Shown here: positions 10,227 through 18,828 of the stretch, piece after piece
Layout of the letters: each line of letters opens with the position of its first letter
Numbering within the stretch: the first letter of the stretch is position 1
NCBI RefSeq assembly: GCF_009800925.1
Contig: NZ_WOYF01000014.1
Location: 30,569-94,568, forward strand
Origin: Budvicia diplopodorum
GTDB lineage: Bacteria; Pseudomonadota; Gammaproteobacteria; Enterobacterales; Enterobacteriaceae
Direction of reading: 5' to 3'
Length of the DNA: 64,000 bases
Translations under genes and position numbers: made by a program
Notes under the pieces: model-generated
The model's database searches: none
The model's input: the letters and a program-made list of their open reading frames with translations, nothing else
What the model was told of the DNA's origin: nothing

Positions 10227-10868
10227 TCAGACCCCGAACTCCTGCTGATAAGCCTTAATCGCCGCCAGTTGCTCGGCCATTTCCGGTTTTTCGGCCAAAT
10301 ATTCAATTAAGTCATCCAGCGTAATAATCGCAATCACCCTACATGCGTAGTCGCGCTGCACTTCCTGAATCGCCGACAGCTCACTGCGGCCGCGTTCCTG
10401 GCGGTCGAGGGAGATCAGCACGCCGCTCAGCGATGCCTGTTTCTGGCTAATAATGTCCATCGACTCACGAATCGCCGTACCGGCGGTAATCACATCGTCA
10501 ACCAGCATCACCCGACCGGTTAACGGGCTACCAACCAGATTGCCACCTTCACCGTGGTCTTTGGTTTCTTTGCGGTTAAAGCAGTAAGGAATGTCGATAT
10601 TATGATGTTCTGACAGTGCCACTGCGGTAGTCGTCGCAATCGGAATGCCTTTATACGCAGGCCCGAAAAGCAGATCAAATTCAATGCCTGAGTCAACCAG
10701 CGCTGCGGCGTAAAAACGCCCTAACAAAGCAAGATCTCGCCCGGTGTTAAAGAGGCCCGCATTGAAGAAGTATGGACTAACTCTGCCTGACTTCAGGTGA
10801 AATTCGCCGAACTTTAATACCTGTTTGCTAAGCGCAAACTCAATAAACTGCCGCTGGTAGGGTTTCAT
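10227..10868 (-). CDS. pyrE: PyrE, orotate phosphoribosyltransferase
   Basis: Pyrimidine synthesis enzyme joining orotate to PRPP to form orotidine 5'-monophosphate. The 213-residue protein has the PRPP-binding loop [13 protein letters not shown], plus [11 protein letters not shown] and [15 protein letters not shown]. It lies downstream of rph on the same strand, the enterobacterial rph-pyrE arrangement in which pyrE expression depends on transcription-translation coupling across rph. Confidence 0.98.
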   Translation of the reverse strand: MKPYQRQFIEFALSKQVLKFGEFHLKSGRVSPYFFNAGLFNTGRDLALLGRFYAAALVDSGIEFDLLFGPAYKGIPIATTTAVALSEHHNIDIPYCFNRKETKDHGEGGNLVGSPLTGRVMLVDDVITAGTAIRESMDIISQKQASLSGVLISLDRQERGRSELSAIQEVQRDYACRVIAIITLDDLIEYLAEKPEMAEQLAAIKAYQQEFGV

Positions 10869-10951
10869 GAACGGACTCTCCTTAACGGTAAATACTCGAT
10901 TATCTGAGCTAATTTCAAGTTAGTGACAAAGCAATTTAGTTTGATTTCAGA

Positions 10952-11025
10952 GTAAGTTTCGTCCGCATCAATAACGCTGGAATATGAACATTCACTGGCG
11001 ACCGAGGAGCGGCGCTTCCGTCGCC
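10952..11025 (+). repeat. Degenerate intergenic repeat, copy 2 (between rph and pyrE)
   Basis: Contains GTAAGTTTCGTCCGCAT, GGAATATGAACATTCACTGG and a strong inverted repeat GGCGAC (10997-11002)/GTCGCC (11020-11025), with AGCGGCGCT inside. Read on the minus strand the hairpin stands just after the rph stop, where E. coli has the pyrE attenuator. There is no T-run, so an attenuator role is uncertain. Confidence 0.55.
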
Positions 11026-11032
11026 TTCTGGA

Positions 11033-11749
11033 TTATTGAGCCAGCGCTGCTTTTTGAGCCTCAATAATAGAATCAATTCCCACTCGGGCTAGATCCAACA
11101 GAACCAGTAACTCTTCATGGCTGAACGGTTCACCTTCTGCGGTGCCCTGCACTTCAATCATTCGGCCATCATCAGTCATGACCACGTTCATATCGGTTTC
11201 AGCCGCGGAGTCTTCAACATATTCCAGATCGCACAGCGCTTCACCGCCAACAATGCCTACGGAAACCGCTGCAACCATGCCCTTCATCGGATTTTTCTTT
11301 AACTTTCCGCTGGCCACTAATGCGTTTAATGCATCGGCCAGAGCCACACAGGCGCCGGTGATAGAGGCGGTGCGGGTGCCACCGTCGGCCTGTAATACGT
11401 CGCAGTCGAGGGTAATGGTGAATTCGCCTAATTGCTTAAGGTCTACCGCAGCGCGCAGTGAACGGGCAATCAGACGTTGAATTTCTAGGGTACGGCCCCC
11501 CTGCTTACCTTTCGCCGCTTCACGCGGGTTACGGGTGTGAGTAGAGCGCGGAAGCATGCCGTATTCGGCGGTGATCCAGCCTTGTCCCTGCCCCTTTAAA
11601 AAGCGTGGAACGCCTTCTTCAATGGTCGCGGTACATAATACTTTGGTTGCGCCAAACTCAACCAGAACGGAGCCTTCCGCATGTTTTGTGTAGCTGCGGG
11701 TCAGGGTAATCGGGCGTACTTGTTGAGCACTTCGGCCTTCTGGACGCAT
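11033..11749 (-). CDS. rph: RNase PH
   Basis: Phosphorolytic 3'-5' exoribonuclease trimming tRNA precursors and structured RNA. The 238-residue frame is intact, unlike E. coli K-12 where rph is frameshifted. Characteristic stretches: [53 protein letters not shown] (split over the active-site region), [19 protein letters not shown] and [15 protein letters not shown]. It is the first gene of rph-pyrE. Confidence 0.97.
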   Translation of the reverse strand: MRPEGRSAQQVRPITLTRSYTKHAEGSVLVEFGATKVLCTATIEEGVPRFLKGQGQGWITAEYGMLPRSTHTRNPREAAKGKQGGRTLEIQRLIARSLRAAVDLKQLGEFTITLDCDVLQADGGTRTASITGACVALADALNALVASGKLKKNPMKGMVAAVSVGIVGGEALCDLEYVEDSAAETDMNVVMTDDGRMIEVQGTAEGEPFSHEELLVLLDLARVGIDSIIEAQKAALAQ

Positions 11750-11997
11750 GCAATAATTCTCCGCTGGTTATTTTTAAGAAATGCGCTTATAGCCAAAGTA
11801 ATTGGGTAACTTCAAGTACCAAGGGTATCGCGTTGTGCCGCGCATTATACTGACTTAGTCGCGTTATGCCTATCTCGGGTTGGCGGATGTTAACCGATTC
11901 GATGTAATCAGAGGAAAATAGAGAAGTACTGGCTGAGGGGAGACAATCGCTGATTGATGACTACCGGCCCGCAGGCCAGCAGTCAGTTTTTATTTAG

Positions 11998-12375
11998 CTA
12001 TTTAGATGGAGTCGCAGCGTCAGCTGTCGCTACGGGCGCAGTTGAACTAGAAGGTTGTAAAATGACATATTTAAAAACAAACCGAGGGTACTTAGTCTGT
12101 AAGCTAGCTCGCGCATCCTGTGACGTCATTTTTCTAGCCAGAACTTGTTGTTTATACTGGTTTGCAGTAGCCATAATATTAATTGTCCCGTTACCGCGAC
12201 TCACTTTAGTATCGGCACTAACCAGAGCGTTCATGCAGTCTACATAGGCAACATAAGCATCAGGAGCCTGATTCATTGCATCACACGAATTATGATAGTC
12301 CTTCAAAATTGACGTTTTAGATGAACATCCCGCCATTAACAACGCAGCCAAAACCAGAAGAGAAATCTTTTTCAT
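11998..12375 (-). CDS. Small predicted lipoprotein, function unknown
   Basis: 125 residues with a type II signal peptide: MKKISLLVLAALLMAGC, lipobox LMAGC with Cys17 as the predicted lipidated residue. Ser18-Ser19 follow, so outer-membrane sorting would be expected. The mature part has two further Cys (NSCDAMN and YVDCMNAL), which might form a disulfide, and an Ala/Thr/Ser-rich tail (STAPVATADAATPSK). I do not recognise the family. It sits alone between rph and the divergent yicC, a junction that carries no such gene in E. coli. Confidence 0.8.
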   Translation of the reverse strand: MKKISLLVLAALLMAGCSSKTSILKDYHNSCDAMNQAPDAYVAYVDCMNALVSADTKVSRGNGTINIMATANQYKQQVLARKMTSQDARASLQTKYPRFVFKYVILQPSSSTAPVATADAATPSK

Positions 12376-12590
12376 CAGTAATCCTTTGTACCAAAAAAAA
12401 CATAAAAAAATTTTATTTTATAATTAGTTAACATCAAAATTCACAACATCAAAAACAGCGTTTTTGTTTGCGGAAGTCATCATTACCCATCGAGATAAAA
12501 CTCGCAATTAGTTCGACGCTTTTCGCTGAAAATAACTCAGATAAATAAATCACAATATGATGAATCAATCAGTGATAGCCTGTTACGTGA

Positions 12591-12619
12591 TTGGTAGATT
12601 TGTCGCTCAAAGGTATAAT
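12591..12619 (+). promoter_or_regulatory. Sigma70 promoter of yicC
   Basis: TTGGTA (12591-12596), 17-base spacer, TATAAT (12614-12619), with the yicC ATG about 30 bases on. The perfect -10 and ideal spacing make this credible. Confidence 0.7.
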
Positions 12620-12649
12620 CCTTTTTTCTCTGATAACGGGTACCCGATT

Positions 12650-13513
12650 ATGATCCGCAGTATGACAGCTTATGCACGCCATGAAATTAAAGGCGAATGG
12701 GGTAGCGCAGCGTGGGAACTTCGTTCCGTAAACCAGCGTTATTTAGAAACTTACATCCGCCTGCCTGAGCAATTTCGTAGTCTGGAGCCCGTTATACGTG
12801 AACGTATCCGTACGCGTTTAACCCGCGGTAAAATCGAATGTAACCTGCGTTTTGATCTCGATCCGTCAATGCAAACCGACCTGATGCTGAATAAGGAGCT
12901 GGCTATTCAGCTGGTTCAGGCCGCTAACTGGGTAAAAATGCAAAGCGACGAAGGCGAAATCAATCCGGTTGAAATCTTGCGTTGGCCGGGGGTTATGTCG
13001 GCAAAAAGCCAAGATTTAGACGTAATCAGCACCGAGCTGATGGCCTCGCTGGAAGTTGCTCTAGATGACTTCATCACCGCCCGTGAACGTGAAGGCTCAG
13101 CGCTGAAAGAGCTGATCGAACAGCGTTTAGAAGGCGTAAGCGCCGAAGTGATTAAAGTCCGCGCCCGTATGCCGGAAGTTCTGGTGTGGCAACGTGAAAG
13201 GCTGATGAGCAAGCTGGAAGACGCGCAGGTTCAGCTAGACAACAACCGCCTTGAACAAGAACTGGTGATGCTGGCCCAGCGCATTGACGTAGCCGAAGAG
13301 TTGGATCGCCTAGAAGCCCACGTGAAAGAGACTTACGTTATTCTGAAAAAGCAGGAAGCCGTCGGCCGTCGGTTAGACTTTATGATGCAGGAATTTAACC
13401 GCGAATCGAATACGCTGGCGTCGAAGTCGATTAATTCCGAGATTACCACCTCGGCGATTGAGCTGAAGGTGCTGATTGAGCAGATGCGGGAACAGATTCA
13501 GAATATTGAGTAG
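12650..13513 (+). CDS. yicC: YicC, endoribonuclease of the YicC/YloC family
   Basis: Highly conserved cytoplasmic protein, reported to be an endoribonuclease involved in RNA turnover. ATG at 12650 is chosen because MIRSMTAYAR is the canonical start and gives 287 residues, as in E. coli; in-frame ATGs farther upstream overlap the promoter. Conserved sequence includes WELRSVNQRYLE, RLTRGKIECNLR, EINPVEILRWPGV, LDNNRLEQELVMLAQRIDVAEELDRL and GRRLDFMMQEFNRESNTLASKS. Confidence 0.95.
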   Translation: MIRSMTAYARHEIKGEWGSAAWELRSVNQRYLETYIRLPEQFRSLEPVIRERIRTRLTRGKIECNLRFDLDPSMQTDLMLNKELAIQLVQAANWVKMQSDEGEINPVEILRWPGVMSAKSQDLDVISTELMASLEVALDDFITAREREGSALKELIEQRLEGVSAEVIKVRARMPEVLVWQRERLMSKLEDAQVQLDNNRLEQELVMLAQRIDVAEELDRLEAHVKETYVILKKQEAVGRRLDFMMQEFNRESNTLASKSINSEITTSAIELKVLIEQMREQIQNIE

Positions 13514-13552
13514 CTTCACATAGCGCTTCACTCAATTGTATTGAACCAGAAT

Positions 13553-13576
13553 GCCAGCTGATTAGCTGGCTTTTTT
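13553..13576 (+). terminator. Rho-independent terminator after yicC
   Basis: GCCAGCT-GATT-AGCTGGC followed by six T. Confidence 0.93.
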
Positions 13577-13705
13577 AATGCTGTAGGGTTCTATTTAATT
13601 TCAGCAAATCGCAATGAATCCAATAAACCAAAAACAAAAAGCCCGCATCTCTACAGACTTTTTATCATTGATAATTCATTGAGAATGATGAAATCCAGCG
13701 CGCTT

Positions 13706-13867
13706 CTAAAGGTTTCTTCTCCCGGTAAACAGGCTGATAATAAACACGATAATCCCGACAACAAACACTATCTTAGCCGCTGTAGCAGCTGTACCTGCCA
13801 ACGCGCCGAAACCTAATGCGGCAGCAATCAGAGCGACGACCAGAAAAATAATTCCCCAACGAAACAT
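13706..13867 (-). CDS. YtjA-like DUF1328 membrane micro-protein
   Basis: A 53-residue protein: [20 protein letters not shown], then [20 protein letters not shown] and [13 protein letters not shown]. It aligns residue for residue with E. coli YtjA (UPF0391/DUF1328), which has two membrane segments. A good AAGGGG ribosome site lies about seven bases before the ATG. The function is unknown; family members are often stress-induced. In E. coli ytjA is elsewhere (near osmY), so this is a different location or an additional copy. Confidence 0.93.
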   Translation of the reverse strand: MFRWGIIFLVVALIAAALGFGALAGTAATAAKIVFVVGIIVFIISLFTGRRNL

Positions 13868-14505
13868 AACAAACCCCTTACTTTATTTAGAAAGTTGAGA
13901 TTGATTTGGCTAACCAGCTGTTATTTCTAAGCCAATCGTCTGACGCAAAAAATATCTATCGATTACTATGGATATGTAAGTGGATACCACATGGGTAATT
14001 ATAGTTCATCAGCAGAAACGTGATGAAAAAATCAAATAGCCAGACTAACCATCTGAAAATATAAAAATAATTTATAATTTGAGTGTGATGAATGGGTAGG
14101 CTAAGGGTCATCTGCGGCAATAAGAAGACGAGATCAATTCGGTTGAAAGTTACGGCATCATCCCACAGCAAAATCAATATGGAGTGGCAACATTATCGTC
14201 CCTTGTCATTCTCTGTAATTGTATATGTTTAAAATTCTCGTTTTTATGTACACGTGTTTGAAATATGTCGATGCGCTAAACATATCTCCCAAACTCTAGA
14301 TAAAAACATGGCAGCCAAAATCCCCCAGATTGAATTTGAATAAAAATCCTAAATAATCAATTTAATATGCAAAACTCTCAACTATCACTGTCACAAACCG
14401 TCACAATTATGCTAATAATCTAGGGCAATTATAAAACTGCCACTCGCCTCACCGGGTGGCTGACTATTTTAACGTCTGGGTAGTTTTTGAAATCATGGAG
14501 AACGT
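13868..14505. other. Intergenic region before the deacylase gene
   Basis: 638 bases, AT-rich and without a convincing gene. Near its end a hairpin GCCACTCG-CCTCAC-CGGGTGGC (14439-14460, one G-T pair) precedes the downstream start by 46 bases and may be a leader structure. Otherwise nothing recognisable. Confidence 0.5.
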
Positions 14506-15603
14506 ATGCAGTATCTTTCATTAGCAGTAGGTTTAGGGTTGGGTCTGACCGGTTTAAGCGCGCAGGCAGCAACCGAGTACACCGGCGATAAAGTTCAAGG
14601 CATTCAGGTTATTTCTAAGCTCGACGTTTCCGATTTAGCGGTAGGCCAGCATCGTTTTATGGTTGAAACCGTAGAAACCGGAACCGGGCAGCGTTGGTAT
14701 GTACCCGTCATGGTGGCGAAAGGCGCTGCGGATGGCAAAAAAGTACTGCTACAGGCTGGCGTTCACGGTGATGAACTCAACGGCGTACGGGTTGTTCAGC
14801 AAGTGATGGCGCAGCTTAAGCCAGCCAAAATGAAAGGTACGGTCATTGGCGTAATCGGCCCTAACCGTTCAGGTATCGAGCGCGTTTCCCGTACTTGGGC
14901 GATCTCCACCAGCGGCGGCGAATACGTTGACTACAACCGCGTTCAGCCGGGCAAAGAGTTTGGTACTGCCCCGCAGCGTCAGGCCTGGCTGATGTGGAAT
15001 AATGTGTATAAAGGCAACGTCGATGTGGCGATTGATTACCACACCCAGTCAACCGGCGCGGCTTACCCGCTGTTTATTTATGCTGACTACCGTAATCCGG
15101 AAGTTCCGACTATCGCCGAGCTGTTCCCGGCCGACCAAATTAAGAAAGACCCCGGTGAGCCTGGCTCTGTAGAGACCACCTTCATTGAAAGCGGCATTCC
15201 GGCCATTACCGTAGAAGTCGGTACACCTCGCCTCTATGAGAACGACATGATTACCCGCGGTATTCGTGGCGCACAAAACGTGTTGATTCACTATAAAGTC
15301 ATTGATGGCAAAATTGAGGATACGGCCCAGTCGAGAAAAACCTATATCGGCAACGAAATGACCTCTATCGGCGCAAAAACCGGTGGATTTGCCGAAATAC
15401 TGGTAAAAATCGGTGATGACGTGAAAAAAGGGCAGAAAGTTGCTATTCAGCGTAATGCCTTTGGCGATGTGGTTGCGGAATACACCAGCGATAAAGACGG
15501 CAAAGTACTGTCGATTGGCACAGACGTAACGCGTGAACCACGCGCTCTATTGGTACGGTTACTGAGCATTAATCCAGCAGAAAGCTGTAACAAAGGCTGC
15601 TAA
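14506..15603 (+). CDS. Exported AstE/AspA-like metal-dependent deacylase
   Basis: Predicted periplasmic Zn-dependent hydrolase of the succinylglutamate desuccinylase/aspartoacylase (M14-like) superfamily. A signal peptide is clear: [21 protein letters not shown], cleavage after AQA. Zinc-ligand motifs are GVHGDELNG (about residue 88) and IDYHTQ (about residue 183), and a Glu in the segment ITVEVGTPRLYE (about 245) is a plausible catalytic residue. The C-terminal third (AKTGGFAEILVKIGDDVKKGQ) resembles the barrel-like domain of the family. The substrate is unknown; the family acts on N-acyl amino acids, and export points to an exogenous or envelope substrate. A GGAG ribosome site precedes the ATG. 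The gene stands alone. Confidence 0.82.
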   Translation: MQYLSLAVGLGLGLTGLSAQAATEYTGDKVQGIQVISKLDVSDLAVGQHRFMVETVETGTGQRWYVPVMVAKGAADGKKVLLQAGVHGDELNGVRVVQQVMAQLKPAKMKGTVIGVIGPNRSGIERVSRTWAISTSGGEYVDYNRVQPGKEFGTAPQRQAWLMWNNVYKGNVDVAIDYHTQSTGAAYPLFIYADYRNPEVPTIAELFPADQIKKDPGEPGSVETTFIESGIPAITVEVGTPRLYENDMITRGIRGAQNVLIHYKVIDGKIEDTAQSRKTYIGNEMTSIGAKTGGFAEILVKIGDDVKKGQKVAIQRNAFGDVVAEYTSDKDGKVLSIGTDVTREPRALLVRLLSINPAESCNKGC

Positions 15604-15608
15604 TTTTA

Positions 15609-15670
15609 GAAAGCCCGTCTTAGTGTAAACGGCCCAACGTTATGGGGTTCAGTTCATTAGCACGGGCTTT
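15609..15670 (+). terminator. Long imperfect stem-loop after the deacylase gene
   Basis: AAAGCCCGT (15609-15617) pairs with ACGGGCTTT (15662-15670), extended inward to about 16 pairs with one mismatch and two G-T pairs; the loop is about 30 bases. It starts six bases after the stop. It may end transcription or protect the mRNA end. Confidence 0.5.
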
Positions 15671-15858
15671 AATCACTCCTTCTTCCCCAAGCTCTCTGGC
15701 TCAGAAAATACCGATATAGTTGGTTCACACAAAATTCACAATGAAATAATAGAATTAGCCATTATCAAGCGGTGGCCAGCGCTCTTAATACTATTGATAA
15801 AACGCATCAGCCTTCTACCGTAGCCCTGAAGAGACAATGATAAGAAGGATCTTAGATC

Positions 15859-16728
15859 ATGGTGAACCCCAGCTACTATGCTGCTTTAGTGCTCAGCCCG
15901 CTGCTATTTTTTACCTCCGCAAAGCTACTGTCTAAAATAAAATCCCGCTCAGGAAAACGCCGCTATATCGCGATAACCTTTATGATGGCACTCATTAGCC
16001 TATCTATTCCGGCGGCCTACCTCTCAGACGCTATAGGAGAACATCCGGGCTATGCGCAGTTCAGGGTTCTGGCTTACAGCGAGCTGTTAGTGTGTTTGTC
16101 CGCACCCTTTGTCGGCGTAGTTGGCGTAGGGATAGCGTCTGTTTTACTTAAAGCCAGCGGAAAACGATGGTTAAAGCGCGGTATCTATCTGTTCTGCCTG
16201 TTCACGGTGCTTGGTTATACCAGTCTGCCTTTCGTCAAACAGTTGGCCAAGCCAAGGCCTTTTTATCCAAATGCCGCTACTATCGGCAACAGATGGATAG
16301 ACGGCATCGCGCTACAAACCACGCCTTCAACCTGTGGGCCCGCATCGCTGGCAACAATATTAGCCCGCTATGGCAGCGGTGAGACCGAAGCCAACATAGC
16401 CGAACAGGCTTATTCGTCGTCCAGAGGCACAGAAAATTGGTATTTAGCCCGCTACGCGGCAAAACTTGGCTATCGGTATCACTTTCTGACCGAGCTCAAT
16501 CTCGCAAAAGTACCAACCCCTTCAATCATTGGCGTTAACGTTAAAAGAATTAACCGCGCGGGAAAACCTAGCCGGGCGGGCCACTTTATTACCCTACTCG
16601 ATAGCCACGACGGATATTACCTGATTGCCGATTCACTCAGTGGTTTACACCGGCTGACGGCGGAACAGTTTGATCGGAAATACTATTACCGCGGTTTTGT
16701 TCTCCATATCAGTAAGGCTGACGAATAG
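15859..16728 (+). CDS. Membrane-fused C39-like cysteine peptidase, function unknown
   Basis: 289 residues. The N-terminal half has about four hydrophobic segments (5-22, 37-55, 72-97, 107-126). The C-terminal half is a papain-like C39 domain: Gln153 and Cys159 in QTTPSTCGPASLATIL, His242 in AGHFITLLD and Asp258 in YYLIADS, forming a complete catalytic set. Bacteriocin-exporter C39 domains cut double-glycine leaders, but here there is no ABC module and no nearby transporter or leader-peptide gene. It might process an envelope protein. I do not recognise a named gene. An AAGGATC ribosome-like site precedes the ATG. Confidence 0.8.
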   Translation: MVNPSYYAALVLSPLLFFTSAKLLSKIKSRSGKRRYIAITFMMALISLSIPAAYLSDAIGEHPGYAQFRVLAYSELLVCLSAPFVGVVGVGIASVLLKASGKRWLKRGIYLFCLFTVLGYTSLPFVKQLAKPRPFYPNAATIGNRWIDGIALQTTPSTCGPASLATILARYGSGETEANIAEQAYSSSRGTENWYLARYAAKLGYRYHFLTELNLAKVPTPSIIGVNVKRINRAGKPSRAGHFITLLDSHDGYYLIADSLSGLHRLTAEQFDRKYYYRGFVLHISKADE

Positions 16729-16860
16729 AAAATATCGCGCTAACTTCGCATTAAGGGCAAACGTACGCTCACAGACAGAAAACATATTCCTGTTTGTTCC
16801 CACTGGACAATGAATTACCATAACGGCCAATCTTTTCCCATTTGGCTATATGGATATCCA

Positions 16861-17952
16861 ATGCGTTATTTGGCTGCTATTTTACCCGCGATTCTGTTAC
16901 TGACTGCCTGTAGCAGCGATCCGCAATCGTCCTCGACAACTGCTCAAAGCTCACCGAAAGGCGGATTTAGGCTTGAACAGGAACATGCTATTCATCCGTT
17001 AAGCGGTGACTTTGCGTCTAATCAGTCAACCGAAGCCTTTATCGACAAAATGGTCAAGGTACATGGATTTGACCGCCAGCAGTTACACGACGTATTGGGC
17101 CAGACTAAACGCCTCGACTGGGTCATTGGGCTGATGGACAAGCAGGGGCCATCAACCACCCCCGCACCTCCCGGCTATGTCCCAAAGCCTAACGGAGCTT
17201 GGATCCGTTATAGCAACAAGTTCATCACCCCAACCAATATTCCAAAGGGCGTCGCTTTCTGGAATGAGCATGAAGCAGCCCTACAGCGTGCCTCGAAAGA
17301 GTACGGCGTTCCACCTGAAATTATCGTTGGCATTATCGGCGTAGAAACCGGCTGGGGCCGCAATATGGGCAAAACTCGGATTATCGATGCGCTGGCTACC
17401 CTATCGTTCGCCTACCCTCGCCGTGCTGAATACTTCACCAGCGAACTGGAAACCTTCCTGCTGATGGCCCGTACTGAAGGCAACGACCCGCTGTCTTTAC
17501 GCGGTTCCTACGCGGGAGCCATGGGCTACGGCCAGTTTATGCCGTCATCGTTTAAACAATATGCGATAGATTTCGACGGTAACGGCCATACTAATCTGTG
17601 GGATCCGGTTGACGCTATCGGCAGCGTTGCCAACTACTTTCACGCCCACGGCTGGGAAAAAGGCGCACCGGTTGCCATACTGGCAAGCGGTCAAGCACCG
17701 CTAATGGATAACGGCTTTAAGACCAAATATCCAATATCTGTACTGGCTTCCGCCGGATTAAAACCGCTCGGCTCGCTCGGTGGTCATACCGAAGCCAGCC
17801 TACTGCGCCTTGATATGGGCACCAGTTACCAATATTGGTATGGCCTGCCTAACTTCTACACCATAACCCGCTATAACCACAGCACGCACTATGCGATGGC
17901 GATCTGGCAGTTGGGTGAAGCCGTAGGAAAAGCGCGGCTTCAGGCGAAATAG
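16861..17952 (+). CDS. mltB: MltB, membrane-bound lytic murein transglycosylase B
   Basis: Outer-membrane lipoprotein that cleaves glycan strands of peptidoglycan, forming 1,6-anhydro ends. ATG at 16861 gives a lipoprotein signal, MRYLAAILPAILLLTAC, with Cys17 lipidated; an upstream in-frame ATG would put 17 hydrophilic residues ahead of it. The catalytic Glu is in GIIGVETGWGRNMG, followed by RRAEYFTSELE and GSYAGAMGYGQFMPSSF. Length is 363 residues, close to E. coli MltB. Its position between yicC and ligB differs from the E. coli location beside the srl genes. Confidence 0.95.
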   Translation: MRYLAAILPAILLLTACSSDPQSSSTTAQSSPKGGFRLEQEHAIHPLSGDFASNQSTEAFIDKMVKVHGFDRQQLHDVLGQTKRLDWVIGLMDKQGPSTTPAPPGYVPKPNGAWIRYSNKFITPTNIPKGVAFWNEHEAALQRASKEYGVPPEIIVGIIGVETGWGRNMGKTRIIDALATLSFAYPRRAEYFTSELETFLLMARTEGNDPLSLRGSYAGAMGYGQFMPSSFKQYAIDFDGNGHTNLWDPVDAIGSVANYFHAHGWEKGAPVAILASGQAPLMDNGFKTKYPISVLASAGLKPLGSLGGHTEASLLRLDMGTSYQYWYGLPNFYTITRYNHSTHYAMAIWQLGEAVGKARLQAK

Positions 17953-17971
17953 GCTGCGTGATACATGATGC

Positions 17972-17997
17972 AAAAGGGCCGCTACTGCGGCCCTTTT
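17972..17997 (+). terminator. Rho-independent terminator after mltB
   Basis: AAAAGGGCCGC-TACT-GCGGCCCTTTT, a perfect 11-pair stem ending in a short T-run. Confidence 0.85.
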
Positions 17998-18026
17998 GGC
18001 AAAGTCATTTAATTATATTGCAGCAT

Positions 18027-18091
18027 ACGTTTCATCCGCATAATAACGTCGGAATATGAACATTTTCTAACGGCTGAAGTCTGCGTGTTTA
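18027..18091 (+). repeat. Degenerate intergenic repeat, copy 3
   Basis: CGTTTCATCCGCAT, AATAACGTCGGAATATGAAC and ATTTTCTAACGGCTGAAG align with copies at 8887-8956 and 10952-11025. The gap from the mltB terminator to 18303 holds this repeat and nothing else I recognise. Confidence 0.55.
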
Positions 18092-18303
18092 TCTATCCCT
18101 ACCCTACTCGTTCATGCGTAACGCCGGTTAAAACCAGATGAATCCACAAATAACATCCTGATAGCCAAGGTTGAAACTTGTCATAAAAATGGTCCCTCCA
18201 TCACTAAAATCCCGCCATGCCGAGCGTATTATTAAATATCCCCATAGCCTAATTAATAACGCAACTCTCGCGCGTAAGGTATTAGCATAGAGAAGTTAAC
18301 CTA

Positions 18304-18768
18304 ATGAATATATTTGAAAAATTGAACGCAATGCTCTCATCCGACGAAAACGAATATTACGAAAATGACTATTTTCTGGATGCTGAACGGCAAATAGCGC
18401 GGCTATCTGAAAACAACCTTCCCCGGTTACTTGCTGCGTGGCAAAATCAAAACACGGAGTGGTGGAACCGCTTTGCGCAGTCTTCGACCCATATTCCGCA
18501 GCCCGTTCTACGCCAGTTGCTGATGGGCACAATAACGGCACCAACTACATCGCATAAAAATAAAATCATACTATCTTTATTGAACCGACTACCGCACGAA
18601 ACTGACGGTTCAGAGCTGTCTCACACGTTAGTGAATTACGCAGCAAAACTTTGGCGCGCCGAACCGGGGCTTCGTTTACAAATTCAGATGAGTACATGGC
18701 ACTGCGGCCTTTCACCCCGGCTGTTAGAAAAACTGGGGTTTGGCTCATGGCATGAAGCAGGCCTGTGA
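18304..18768 (+). CDS. Hypothetical 154-residue protein
   Basis: A soluble-looking protein with an acidic N-terminal stretch (SSDENEYYENDYFLDAERQ), several Trp (AAWQNQNTEWWNRF, AAKLWRAEPGL, MSTWHC) and a mostly helical appearance. It has no signal peptide or membrane segment and no motif I recognise. The ATG follows AGAGAAGTTAACCTA, with a weak ribosome site. Sixty bases later comes the acyltransferase gene on the same strand, so they may be co-transcribed. Length, codon use and clean boundaries suggest a real gene. Confidence 0.65.
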   Translation: MNIFEKLNAMLSSDENEYYENDYFLDAERQIARLSENNLPRLLAAWQNQNTEWWNRFAQSSTHIPQPVLRQLLMGTITAPTTSHKNKIILSLLNRLPHETDGSELSHTLVNYAAKLWRAEPGLRLQIQMSTWHCGLSPRLLEKLGFGSWHEAGL

Positions 18769-18828
18769 TAACGTTTCACGATACGAAAAATCAGTAATAG
18801 GCTGAAGGTTAAAAATAAAGGCGTTAAT

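Noticed and set aside
13956..14177. 73-codon hydrophobic frame on the minus strand
   Set aside because: AT-rich spacer, no ribosome site and no family resemblance; probably chance.
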